Below are positions 26,074-37,877 of a stretch of 64,000 nucleotides of DNA, piece by piece (the stretch's first letter is position 1; every line of letters begins with the position of its first letter). The notes beneath the pieces were generated by a model, which saw nothing but the letters and a program-made list of their open reading frames with translations, made no database searches and was not told where the DNA came from. The position numbers and the translations under genes are program-made. Source of the stretch: Nemopilema nomurai. Its lineage: Eukaryota > Cnidaria > Scyphozoa > Rhizostomeae > Rhizostomatidae. The stretch spans positions 148,710 through 212,709 of the forward strand of contig ML133500.1 in NCBI GenBank assembly GCA_003864495.1, read 5' to 3'.

Positions 26074-27180
26074 AGAGCGTCTATAACTTTTATAGGCAAG
26101 GGACAACGTTGCCCTTTTAAATCACCAATTGAGGTGGTGATACATAATTTTGATTTTTACATATGCACTAAGTCCTAGTCTATGGTTGTAATTTTCTTAT
26201 TCTATAATGAGCAAGTTTTTGCCAAATGCCTCATTTATATATCAGAAAGTCACTATAAGGTACTATTTGGCCTTTTCATATTAAGCAAGCAATGAAATAA
26301 TTAGAAATGGAAACATAGAAATGAGATGGTGATTTGCAAATGTAATGTTTTGTACCATGGAGCAGCCAGGTGGGCTATAAAGAAGATTATCATTGGAATC
26401 AGTAATTGTAACTTCTACTATTACTTATTAATATCCTAACACTTCTTTGATGTTTAGAACTGATTCTAGGGCTATTATTTTGCCAGTATGTAATTTTTAT
26501 TTTCAATGCAGCTTTAGAACAGACATCTTATCCAAATCTTATTCTAACAATCAACATTTCAATGTGTTATGAAACTGTAAAGGAAAGTTGATGTACCTAT
26601 GTATTGTAGAAGGATCCATTTCATATCTATATCGGTCCAATAGATACAGGCCCAATTTTGCCTGGGCTCAGTCTCTATTGATATTGCTGGTATTTGAAGG
26701 TCTTTGTGATCCTAAAAGCTGCATCTTAAAGCAGTGACTTGCTTGTGGTATGTAGTTATTTGCTAGTAAATATTTATGTGAATCTTGCTTAATCACCGTA
26801 GCTGGTTCATAAAGTTCTTGTAAAAGTTTTGTTTTGATTATCAGTATTTTGTGGTAGGGAAAATATAACTTGTAATGTTTTAATGCTTATTTCCTTTTTC
26901 AATCAATATTGTTTGCAATCTTGAGTAGCTGCAGAGGTTTCATTCATAATCAGTTGTTTCCTTGATCAGCTGATGTTTTGGCTAATCTCATTTTTCATTT
27001 TTGTTTAGCCTGGACATGTGTGCTATGACATGCGCAACATAAAAAGACTAGTCATGACTTTCACTGCTCAGGTGGTGCAGGAAATGTCTTAACATTTTCA
27101 AACAGGACAGATAACAGACATTGCTTCTTCAACACATTTTATTATCCTACAGTGTCTAAATAAAACAAATAAAAATGTGA
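26074..27180 (+). other. Ral 3' UTR
   Basis: Non-coding T/A-rich sequence following the Ral stop codon. Two AATAAA signals at 27159-27164 and 27168-27173 are the first strong polyadenylation signals downstream, so a UTR of about 1.1 kb is inferred. Confidence 0.6.
27159..27173 (+). terminator. Polyadenylation signals of Ral
   Basis: Two near-adjacent AATAAA hexamers about 1.09 kb after the Ral stop codon. The assignment is by position and sense only. Confidence 0.55.
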
Positions 27181-28045
27181 TTCAATCTGCATCGAATATC
27201 AAATATATAAAACAGGAACCATTTTACTCCCCCAAGTACCATATTTTGTACCTAAAGCGGAATTTTCAATTAATACCAAACTGCTCAAGATCAATTCTAC
27301 GCAAGCTGTTCAATATACAAGGACAACAATCTATAACTTGGTACAGCTGATATTCCAAACACTCATTTCCCTTTATCTTGAATTCAAAACCACTTCAAAA
27401 ATATTTGTCCAACAAAGCTTTTTGTGGTGGTAGAGATACAAGAAATTTTTTCTCTTAATGTTCATCTACAATGCTTCTGAAGAACATTCGTGTGTATGTA
27501 TAAAATTCAATGTTAATAGATCTATCTAAAAATAATCACTTCCTCAAAATGACATAAATTTTATCTATGGTTCCATTAAAGTCAGTTTACAATCCAGAAA
27601 TAGGCAAGTGTTACCTTTCTTTATTGCAAATACTGCTTTTGGTTCTCTTTAGACATTTGGGAAACCGCTTTATTTTTTTTTGTCAAACAATTTGAATGTT
27701 GAACTTCATACATCGTGCGGCCTCATTAAAAGCTCTATGCCTATATAAAACTTCTCTAAACTGCGTTACTTATATAGATACTCCGATAAGCCAAAAAGAA
27801 TCTCCTAGCAGGCCTCAATAATCGGACTGTGAAAACCATTGGCTGCTCATAAACTACCGAAGCAAATAAGTGGTCTTATTTAGTGGTTATCAACTGGTCA
27901 TATAAGGCTCTAGTTCCTTCTGTATTAATAGAAAATCAGTCAAATGCCGACGCCATGACGAAAACAACTTCCAGGGGAATACTTCGACTGTCAATTGCTA
28001 CCCTCAGCTAGGCGTTACCACATCGCCTGCTCCTGACAACAGCGC
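27181..28045. other. Intergenic, no gene seen
   Basis: Space between the convergent ends of Ral and the unassigned minus-strand gene. A minus-strand AATAAA (TTTATT at about 27669) could serve the latter. Confidence 0.5.
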
Positions 28046-30752
28046 CTATATCGAAGGCAAAGGTCCTGCAAGTTTAGCCAAATGATTGACTGCTACTATG
28101 AGAGCTTTCCTTTGCTGCTGATAGCTCGTCTCGGTATTCTTTCCCGATATTATGTCAGCAACTTTTTTCTCTTGTTTTTTATACTCTTTATCTCTTAGAG
28201 AATGACAACGTTTCAAGATTATTTCCAAAGTATCTTTGCGTGCTTCCACAAGACTTTTCGGACATTTTGGCACAAATTTTGTCTTCTTGACTTTTCCAAT
28301 TGTCGCCTTGGCAGTTTTTGCTGAAAAGTTATTGCGTTTAAATTTTAAATTTCATGTATGGAGGTGGCAAGGTAGTGTGCCATATTCGGCCAATGGGGGC
28401 TTAGAATATTCATGGGATTTTAAAGTAATTAAAGGTTGAGGAGTAACAATTAGAAAATATAGGAATATAGTTTGCTTCATAATAAACCTTCGATGTAATT
28501 CCCTCGCATCTAGTTCCCTGCTACTTCTCTTGTACACCCTTGAACCAATATGGGTTGTAAAGACTTTTGAAGGTGTATGAAACAGTCTGGCGGGCTTTAT
28601 ATTTGTGCTTGAAATATTTTCGAGGATTACTACTGTCCCAGTATAGCACATACTTTATTACCACCCTCTGTGGTGTCCAGGCATTGGCATATATTAGAAA
28701 ACAAACACTCTTTCTGGCTCGATGCTCAATCCTAGCAGAAACATAGGCCACCAAACCTTCAAGAGCAGACAACTTATCACATACCAGATTAAGCCTAGTT
28801 CTTCCTTCCCATTTTTAAAACGAGTTTCACCTTGGTTCAAAGAAATTGAGTTGGGAAATTGTTTTGGAGAAAAGAGCATTGGTTGATCACAAAAACGAGC
28901 ACAAGAGGTATCTGTGCATTTCGTGACTTCAGCCTTCGCTGGGTCGTGGATGCCAATCGTATAACAATGCATGTATCATAGTTTAAAATGCACCTACCAT
29001 CTCCTATTGGCATTCCTAGTAGATCCCTCAATTTACCTAAGTCAGAACATCAATAAATTAACAGAGTTAAGTGAAGGAAGAAAATTAAAGAGTGAAGGAA
29101 GAAAATGAAAGAGAGAAGCAATTCACGTTTCAAATATGAGGGAATAAATTTTCTTAAACTAGGGCACGTGCTCTCGATTTAACCTCTCTCGAATCTCCAG
29201 AAATGGACTAGGATATAAAATGGTCACCACTCACTAAATTCCCTGACATTGTTTTCTTGGACCAGAAAAGAGCTTTCTTTTTTCTCCACTTCGACGCAGA
29301 AGAAACCTTTTGCTAAAAGGCAAAACTTGAAGCGTATATATTTCTGAATCTGGATTTCTGAAAGGAAATTTTGAAGAGGAACCAGATGTAAAACAGCATT
29401 TTGAAAATTATCTGGGTAAATAGATAACCCAACCGTAAATCTACCAAATTTACTGTTTCTGGCAAATTCCATGTCGAGCAAAATTAGACATCTTTCTCGG
29501 CATCTGTCAAGGTGTATAAAGGTACTCCCACGGTTTCAAACATGTTGCTTGTCTTGGGTTCAACTAGAAAGCTTGAGGCCCTTTGTGAAAGGAGCTGTCT
29601 ACATACCTAAGCTGCATACTATGAGTAGATATACAATGATTTTCGTCATATCATGCAACCGGCTCGCATCACGTGTCTCCACGACCTTATCAACGCTTGA
29701 TGCTGCTACCTACAAGAAAGCAATTTCATATGTTGCTGCGATTTTTTCATTGCAACGCTCTGTAATTGGAGAAAAATTCCTTCTTTTATGGCAAGAAATG
29801 GCGATAAAACCTTTATGTTGACAGCTGACATTCACTGAAAGTCAAACAGGATCGTGCTCAAAATACTTCTTTATGAACAACACTGAAGTTGCACTATTCG
29901 TGCCTTTGCAAACGGCAAGTGAACATAATAACTATGTTAACCCCCTGATTTTCAGAACAGGAATAATCACGAGGGCATGTTGGGACATGGATTTAATCAC
30001 AGTACAATAACGGAGTAAAGGTTTACAAATTATCTTGACGCATTTGAAACGACCCACATACAACCACGGTAGAATAATAAAAACGGATATTTTAGCTTTA
30101 TACCAGACATCGCAGAATTCACCGTCTGTTGATAAATTTGCAAACGTAATTCTTCACTTTAACATATCGAGCACCGTATGACCAAATAGCTACAGCACGA
30201 ACTTCTTTCATTAATTAAGATTGCGAACATTTCATTGCGAACAGAACGGTTTCAAGTTGCTGCTAGAGAACTGATGCGGTAGCCAGACAATTATCTGGTG
30301 CAGAATAATTTCTCCTTTGATCCTTATGTGCAAGATGTTCTACGGTTGTTAATTTTTCGAAAATGAATAACCAAGCTACCCTATTTGGTTTGTTCTTAGA
30401 TTTTGATTAAATATCAAATATTTCAAAGCTAAACGTTACGGGATTTGTTTGTTTATTGAAAAAAGTTGTCTTCAACAGATATATCAGACAAAACATTGTA
30501 AACTAACGAAAATGTTTTTGGGCCTATACCGCATAAAGTTTCAATTATTTACAAACAGTGGAAACATTCACTTAAAAGCCACTATGACTACATAAATTCT
30601 TACCAAATTTCCGGTCGTCGAACTTCGAAATCCTCATTTACTGTGTGTATTGGTCTAGACTGAACATCATCAATTTGGTCGACTCGGTTTAATGAACCAT
30701 AAGATGCTAAAACCTCATCCTGCAATTTCTTCGGTTTTCCTTTCTTTATACC
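28046..30752 (-). CDS. Unrecognised gene, Lys-rich protein; two exons supported, model incomplete
   Basis: Two coding exons on the minus strand are supported by splice signals and amino-acid character. 30752-30604 begins after TTAG, ends at a gtaaga donor, and encodes a basic then acidic stretch (KKGKPKKLQDEVLASYG, RVDQIDDVQSRPIHTVNEDF). 28320-28046 begins after CTTTTCAG, ends in a stop, and encodes KTAKATIGKVKKTKF, PKCPKSLVEARK, then helical KEYKKQEKKVADIISGK and a C-terminal VNHLAKLAGPLPSI. Their phases do not meet (2 against 1), so at least one more exon must lie between, and a start exon is missing. I do not recognise the family. The Lys-rich, helical, Cys-poor make-up would suit an intracellular protein, which is inference. 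Whether the two exons belong to one gene is not proven. Confidence 0.42.
28521..28790 (-). other. Open frame of unknown nature inside the Lys-rich gene
   Basis: About 88 codons are open to a stop at 28521, rich in Tyr, Trp, Arg and Lys (KYVLYWDSSNPRKYFKHKYK, LYNPYWFKG). Composition looks protein-like, but there is no recognised domain, no clear acceptor and no start. It might be an exon of the surrounding gene or a remnant of a mobile element. Confidence 0.2.
29224..29649 (-). CDS. Candidate two-exon small secreted peptide gene (or alternative first exons of the Lys-rich gene)
   Basis: 29649-29607 reads MTKIIVYLLIVCSL, a textbook short signal peptide, and ends at a gtatgt donor in phase 1. 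29357-29224 follows a strong TTTCCTTTCAG acceptor in matching phase and ends in TGA, giving about 58 residues in all. A second donor (gtgagt, phase 1) just before that stop would instead allow joining to the exon at 28320, making this the 5' end of the Lys-rich gene. I cannot decide between these readings, and chance is also possible. Confidence 0.28.
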
Positions 30753-32588
30753 CTAACCTACATAGAAATGAAGACTGAAAGTTCTAAATCATTTGCAATA
30801 AAAGAACTTCAAAACAAAATCCATTAAAATTGGATTATGATTACCGTTGTTTTCAATTTTCTTTCTTCCGCAGGTAGTCGGTCAAAGATCACCATTACAG
30901 GAAAAAGCACGTACTATTTCACCATTATTGTAAACAGACAAAACTATTATAGCCCAAGGGCTTCACGGAAGAGGCGTGGCATGCAATGGAAGTTGGATTT
31001 TCATTTTATTGAAAAGGAGCGATATTGACCACCTTTTCAAATTTAATAAGAACAAGCTTTTTTAGACGTGCATCGTTTTGAAGGAGACTAGAGCGAAGAA
31101 AAGAAGGATTTCTTAGATCAAGATGTCTTCTAATTGTGCAGCAAGGAAATCCCAAAAATTATTTCAAAGGCTTGCAGATGCTTAGCATGTATATTTTTTA
31201 AGTCTCTGGTGAATCAATTTCTTTGTAGCTTTAGGGGTTGAAATCCCGCACAGATTCAGTTAGGCCATTGGCTCAATGGACAGACAGAATTGAAAATGTC
31301 CTTGTTTTGAGAAAATTGTATCCCATGTACTTTTCCTCCTCATCATATATTGGCGGTGGCATAGTGTGTTTGCCAAGCCTTGTTTTGTGTTTGAGGTTTT
31401 AACAAATTAGATGAACCAAAATCTGCACAAAAACCTGCTAATTTTGCAATACAATTGTGTTCCTTATATCAAATAAATCTAATTCCCAAGATAAAATTTG
31501 TACAGCCACTTCATATCTGATATGTAGACTATGTAGATTTTCAGCAGCAAATAATGCATAGTGAATTTTAACAAATGGCACAAAACCATATTCTGGCAGG
31601 CAGGGTGCTGATGGAAAAAGTGTTTAGATAGGCGATATTTGAGCAAATAAGAACTGCACAATGTGAATCATGATTTTATGTCGAAAAATAATCAGATGAA
31701 ATGACACAGTACTTGAATTTCCAGACCGTTTAGAACATGCTCATTTTAACTGATGATATGGATTCACGATAAATTATTAGTGACTGCAAAATCTCAATCA
31801 TAGGTGGTATGGTCAAAACTTTCCATTTATCGACGATGAAAAGGTTTTTTGTCATCCAAAAAGATTAGCATTTTTAGAGCATAGCAGCAGCCTAGGACGA
31901 GTTTTGATGAGGCATTTTCATAAAAAATACCAGAAAATGAAAGTGAACGGAAAGCATTGCTGTGAAGCCTAAATTTGTCTCCTTTTGACCATGATAGGTA
32001 TCATCGCTCCGGGAACATATCCGCCTATTCAGTCTGTCGGAATATCAATAATGGCTGCAAAAACAGCTTGGCACAGCAAACCATGCGTGACATTGGTCCA
32101 GTGTGCTAGAACTAGAAAGCAGACAGCGTTTGATCGAGCCAATCTTATCGAACAGAACCAAGTTTAGTGCCGAGGCTAGCAACTGATAAGATCATAAAAC
32201 TGTACAAATCAAAGCCATGATAAAGATGTGTTGATGCTCGGATACTGAGGCCGGATCGTCTTCAATTAAAGCAAAACAACTGCTTTAATTGCCATCCCCG
32301 ATATGAAATAAATAGGTTGCCAACAATAATAGGCCCATTCATGGTGGTGACCCTAACTCATGCCTGTGCAGTCAAGCGCATAGGCCGTTTGGTATCGTCA
32401 CTGCATCTGCACAATGTTGCTGTAATTTTATAAAAAATATCCTACTTATATTTTGCAGTTTTCACCTTTTCAAGCCTAAAGTTTTTTTAATATGAAGACG
32501 TGAAAAGAAGAACAAAATCTACTTCGTTCATATTGGATTTGCAGAATAGCTACATTTTCATGGAAACTGTTTCTCACTAAAAGAGACG
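30753..32588. other. Intergenic, no gene seen
   Basis: Region between the minus-strand Lys-rich gene and the plus-strand secreted-protein gene, so it should hold both promoters. I see no coding exon or repeat that I can support. Confidence 0.5.
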
Positions 32589-35500
32589 ATGGCAAAGGAG
32601 AGACTTCTTATTCTACTTGTTTCCTTAGTAATAATACAGCAAGGTGAGCGAAATCATTTAGTACTTTCTTCTTCCAAAATAATCTTCTTCCAATCGTTCT
32701 TCTTATGCAATACATGATACTGTGGTCAACGAAGGTCGTTTACTGCTAGGCAATGCACAGCTGGGAAGGCCTACAACGATATCACTTAGACTAGGCAAGT
32801 GAAACGCAACTGCGTTTGGACAATAGCCTTTTATAAGAGACAAACTAGTGGAAAGTCCGTGTTCGTTTCACACTTACGCAATCAAAGAATTTCAAACGTT
32901 AAACGTCCAATATACCATCAGCATCGTCACTAACAAACTGATATTTCATGTCATATAACTCTGATAATAACCGTTTAGAGCCTGCCTATTAAAACAAACT
33001 GATTCATTATGGCTCATTCGAAAATGCATTCGATTGAGACATTGCATACATAGGTAAAAATGGCAACGCTATTTTCATATGCACAGCGGGTTGTAACAAC
33101 CGTTGATGGCTACGAGCCTTTCAATAGGTTATAATTGGAGAAATCTGGGTTCTGCAAAGACCCAAGGGGGCTCTTAGACAAGAAAACTTTGGTTATTGGG
33201 AAACATCGTGCACTGCACCACAGCGAAGTCGGGTGTTAGTGTTGTGCAGTTTGGATACAAGGAATGGTTATAATGAATAAGTCTTCTTGATGCTTTGTGA
33301 ACAGTGAATAAATAGAGGGTAGTAAGACGGCGATGGCAAAAAGTTGGCAAGAATAGCTGAAATTTCTGTGCAAAGAAAATAAAAGAAAGTATCTTGAGTG
33401 AAGTAGCAGTGATATTTGAAAAGAATTGACTTTCGCAGAATGAACTTCCAACATCTATACACCAGACTACCAGACTTCTATTGCAATTACTACTTCCAAA
33501 CAAACACAAAAGACTGTCTGTCTTAAGTACTTTGGGTAGCTAACAATCAACTAAAATTGAGTTTTACTCTTTTAGTGTTATCGACACCGCTGACCGTTGT
33601 GTCAGACAAGTCTGGCGAGCAGCAAGTGAAAGAGGCTTTAAAAAAAGCCGAACAGGAGGCCGAGAAGGCAGCGAAGGAGGGCCAAACGAAAGAAAAGTCA
33701 AAAGACGAAGAAGGGACTAAAGAGTCGCATATTCAAAGTCACAAGAATGAAATGCTGGAAGGGAGCAACGACACGAAAGATGAGAAAGCAAACAAACGTA
33801 TGAAGGCTATGGCAGCTAAACTAAACAACTTAGTTATGAAATTTCAAAGAAAAGTGATGGCAAGTAAGAAAAGTTCGATACTTCTTATTTATGATAAAAT
33901 TAATTGTTCACCAGCGTAGGGGTAGGATACCACCCCTCAAATGACTCGCACGAAAAAGTTCCGCCTAAGAAGATGTACTTTGATATGTATAATTACAAAT
34001 TTATGAAATCGTTGCTTCCCAACAACTCAAATAGTCACTTAATATTTCAAACTACCCAACAATTCTTCAAAGTTCAATCTTATAATTGGCCTGCCGCTCA
34101 ACCATTTGCGTGTTTACATTTTACATCTACAGAGTGACTTTTTTAGAAATCTTAGTGCCATTGCCTTGAAATGTAACCTGCATTCTTTTTTCGTAGACAA
34201 ATTGCACCGAGCACTTCAGCGAAGAGTTGCTCTTGCAAATGCGGGCAAAAAGAGAGCCCAAGCTAGTAAAGTTTCGCAAAAAGGCGCTGGCTTTGATCTC
34301 AGTGGATTGGGTAGGTATCATAAGTACTCTATAGACTTTGTACTTGCTTGTACAGAACGCTTTAGCAAAGTTCGATCCTGAATAACGGTTAAAACATGTA
34401 AGCATTGATGATCTACGATCACTATCGCTACAACTGCCCAGCTAGAAGACAGGGCCTAGAGAGTCCGCTCCCTGTTCAGTCAGGGACTGAGGAACGTCAT
34501 TGATACCTTTTTGACATTGAATGACCAACGTCCCGCTTCCCAAACACAGATCCACTGTCATCACCCAGCAACCAAATGCCAACATCCTACAGAGAAGATA
34601 CAAGGTTGGAGGACCGCTTAGCACTCGAGGCTGAGGAGGAGAAGAAAGTTAAAGATGGGGAAACGTATGACGAAGACGCTGGGTATGGCGATTCGGTTAA
34701 GAGCTACGCAGGAACAACCAGCCTGTCGCCGAAGGAACAGGCATCACAGGAAATGCAGGTATAGCAATTCGTAATCGTAATCATCTCTATGCATATAATC
34801 TCTAGTTTCCTTGTAAATTAATTTGGTGGGTTGGGTGTTTAAACAATTTTCATTATGGATTTATGTGTTTGGTTTTTCATTTTCAAAATACGAAAGACAC
34901 AACATTTGGCATTTGTTTATTAGAGAACATATGATAGCCATGGTTCGTAGAAATGAGATGTTTCACCTTCCCTTACTCCAGAAGGGCACGAATAACAAAT
35001 CTTCAAGGTTGTTTATTTAAGATGTTGTGTAATTTACTCATTGGAAATGATGTACCTTCATTTCAGCAATACAGTGCTCTCATATCTTCTGAAAGCAGCA
35101 GAGAGCTGTCTCAAATTCAAGACGAAATCTCAAAAGCGACCCAGTCCAGCATGGGGAAAGTGTCCGTGCAGGGTGAAAATCTAAATGCGCCCTTGGAATC
35201 ACCGTCGCCTGCAAAAGACATGGGCTTGGGGGCTTTGGGTGGCCTTGGAGGCTCCAGTTTCGCTGGGCTCGGAAACAGCCTCGGGGGGCTCGGATCCCTG
35301 GATGGCGGAGCGTCATTTACGTCACAGTCGCTTAGTTCACAATCCCTGGGGACAGATTCTGGGTTACCTGGTAAGCAGCAGGTCATCAATAGCTGTCCAT
35401 TGAGGACACGCCCATCTGGTTTTTGTCATCTGTCTAAATAATGAAGCCCAACATTAATTGATTTGAGCAAATGCTTTTGTTACAGAACTTCATAATAGCA

Positions 35501-36613
35501 AGACCAAGCAGAAACCGTTATTAAAAATTACTTTTAAGGACTTTAGTAGTTCGAGGTTTAGTACTTTAATGGCACGACTTTAAAATACCTAAAGTACACC
35601 AAGCATGCAAAAACTACTTCCGCTACTTCTTGCTATTATAAATTCTCTTTGATAATCGTTTATCAAAACCTCTTAACCCGAAACTAACCCGCGTCTAGGA
35701 GGACTCCGAAGGGGTCTAAACCAGAGAGTGTTTTACCAGCAGGTCTAAACCTTGGTGGCCAATCTGATGCGACAAGCATTTTGGGCGGAGGGACACAAGA
35801 CCAAAGTATGTCAGGGGCAATCGACATAAACTCATTGGGTGGATCTCAGGGGGCAGAACAGCTACCGAGCATGCTGGGTGGGGGTGCAGAGGTGCAGAGC
35901 TCCGTCCAGGATGCGGGCCAGAGCATCGAGGGATCTCCCGTCCAAGGTGCATTCAGTAAGAAGGTTGGCAGCCACTTAATTGCTACACAATCTCAAGTTC
36001 CTAATTGTAGGAGGGTCTAATATGGAGGAGGGTTTGGCATTTCAAAACCCGAAAATGAGGAGGGGGGGCATAATAGATTGAAATACTTAGAGTTTCCGAA
36101 TAGAAATGGGTATGTAAAATGTCTGAAAAATTATGTTTCCCAACCCCCACACCCCCTTCTACAATTGGGAACTTGAGAGAATTAAACCTATTGAGGCCTG
36201 CCAGCAGTTGCTAGCGCAATTGTCATCTGCGCTACTGTCATTACATTATACAAAAGTATCAATGGCTTATGAATTTGTTTAGTTATATGAGAGAATCATA
36301 AAAAGAATATATCATGCTTCTAAAATGCAAAGCAGGCAATATTAGGAAAAATGAAAAAAAATTGCAAAAAACAAGATGTATTGTAATTCCTGCTCGCGTC
36401 TGCCCAATTATAACATTAACTATTCACTTTTCTTTCAGTCTAAGATCTCGAAACGAAGATGGAAGGTGAGTGTTCGATTTGGATCCCGTTTGCTTCGTTG
36501 AGACACATTAACACAACGAACTTGTAAAAGATTTAGCTCTATGTTTGATTCAACAGGGCAAAAAGTCAACTGGACGCAAGGTGCACAAAAGCAAGAAAAG
36601 CAGAAAGGACTGA
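32589..36613 (+). CDS. Unrecognised secreted low-complexity protein, eight exons, about 409 residues
   Basis: Exons 32589-32643, 33576-33863, 34197-34310, 34595-34758, 35067-35370, 35743-35963, 36439-36465, 36557-36613 keep phase throughout. The start gives a signal peptide (MAKERLLILLVSLVIIQQ). Then comes a Lys/Glu-rich helical part (KEALKKAEQEAEKAAKEGQ), a basic block (KLHRALQRRVALANAGKKRA), an acidic block (RLALEAEEEKKVKDGETYDE), then a Gly-Leu-Ser-Gln region (LGALGGLGGSSFAGLGNSLG; LGGGTQDQSMSGAIDINSLG) and a very basic tail (KKSTGRKVHKSKKSRKD). No cysteine, no folded domain and no family that I recognise. It is probably extracellular and disordered. The donor after exon 6 (gttggc) is weak: a stronger one eight bases earlier would break the frame, so either that exon end or the tail frame is uncertain (another reading ends near 36639). 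An AATAAA lies at 37013. Confidence 0.7.
35588..35638. repeat. Fragment of repeat family A
   Basis: Matches the right inverted-repeat arm of the element at 5500-5870 (AAGCATGCAAAAACTA, then TTCCGCTA, CTTCTTGCTATT). It lies in intron 5 of the secreted-protein gene. Only this end is seen. Confidence 0.55.
35992..36177. mobile_element. MITE-like element in intron 6 of the secreted-protein gene
   Basis: About 186 bases bounded by inverted repeats: CTCAAGTTCCTAATTGTAG at the left and its reverse complement with one T/C change at the right, followed inward by G-rich (left) and C-rich (right) tracts. It begins only about 28 bases after the exon 6 donor. No clear target-site duplication. Confidence 0.65.
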
Positions 36614-37877
36614 GAAAGAATTTTCGAAGAAAAGAATGAAGATTCGACAACGAATTACGCTTAACACTTCGTGTACGTAACATAGCAAACTCAAAGCTTC
36701 CGTAATTCTATGCAGAAGAAACTTGTATCATTTTCAAATATAGATTAACGATTTGTAGATTGACAACTACATTGATCTGACCACAAAATAGTGACCAACG
36801 AGCTCGCTAGCAGATGAACATCGCTACTTTACTGATGAGAAACAAATCGCCATGGAACTAAATGGAAAACTTACCATGTGATGGGCTTATAAGGTGCTTC
36901 TAAACTGACCCATTTAGAAATGAAGATAACTTGATATCTTCCCTTGATATCTGTTGTGCAAAGAAAGCAGATTTATCTAATTTTGAACTCTCGTTACAAT
37001 CGGTATGAAGACAATAAAAATATTCATTCTAAAATATAAATATATTTATTTTTATATATATATAAATAAAGATACTGAATATAATATGGTAAGTTATACA
37101 TACCTTAAAATTTATAGGAAACATTTGATGAAACGTAAAGAGAGTCATATTTGCTTGATTCCTTGGTCCAAGTTCATGTTATGAAACAAGTTGTGACAAG
37201 TGTCATTGATGACTGAGTCACTAAACTGTTGACTGAGAAAAAGGCACCTGCGCAGGATACCACGTTAAGGATCATACTTGGAGCAGAAGATCCTGATACG
37301 GATTTAAACTGAACGGCATAACATTTTGTTTTCACGGACACGACACTGGAGCCTGGAGATCTATCTGACCATAGCACCACATTCCATTGAAATTTTCATT
37401 TCAAGCATTTTCGTCCTTTCAGTTGTTCCCCTGAGGATACTGCAATATGTCGCGATACCTTGTTGGCTTCAGTCATTTAACGTTGTGAAAACGAAACAGC
37501 AGACGATGAAACTGCTGTTAACGGGCATCGTCGGCACAGGCCATCTCAGGATAAACTACTTACTATCTAAACTATCGGAAGATCAAACGATAAAGGTAAA
37601 CTATCTGCATTAAAAAAAATTCATGGTATTAAGCCCTTTTAAGCATCAGTGCATCGCGTAAAAGTGCCCAGAAATGGGCAAAATTGACAGAAAAACTTCG
37701 AGTAGCAACTGAAGACATTTTGACGCAAAATTTACCAAATAGTTTATGCTTTAAAACCACCTAAAATGTTCAACAACATACTAGCAAAGTACATCCATAG
37801 AGACCCTTGCCATGCGATCAGTTTCCAATACGCTGCCCGATTTGCATTACATACAGTCTCTGTACATGATTCGGATT
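36614..37877. other. Convergent 3' region of the secreted-protein gene and CPSF2
   Basis: Holds the plus-strand 3' UTR, an AATAAA at 37013-37018, and an AT-rich simple-sequence patch at about 37030-37080. A 95-codon plus-strand open frame at 37326-37613 has no supporting features and is not annotated. Confidence 0.55.
37013..37018 (+). terminator. Polyadenylation signal of the secreted-protein gene
   Basis: AATAAA about 400 bases after the predicted stop codon, on the gene's strand, just before an AT-rich patch. Confidence 0.5.

Noticed and set aside
29471..29821. 116-codon plus-strand open frame
   Set aside because: No recognisable domain, no promoter or splice support, and overlaps minus-strand splice-like signals that read more coherently.
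33174..33509. Three overlapping minus-strand open frames up to 111 codons
   Set aside because: They fall in intron 1 of the secreted-protein gene, in three frames of the same AT-rich sequence, without coding character.
37326..37613. 95-codon plus-strand open frame with an internal MKLLLTGIVGTG
   Set aside because: A signal-like start and a possible donor exist, but there is no partner exon before the convergent CPSF2 3' end and the antisense frame is equally open.
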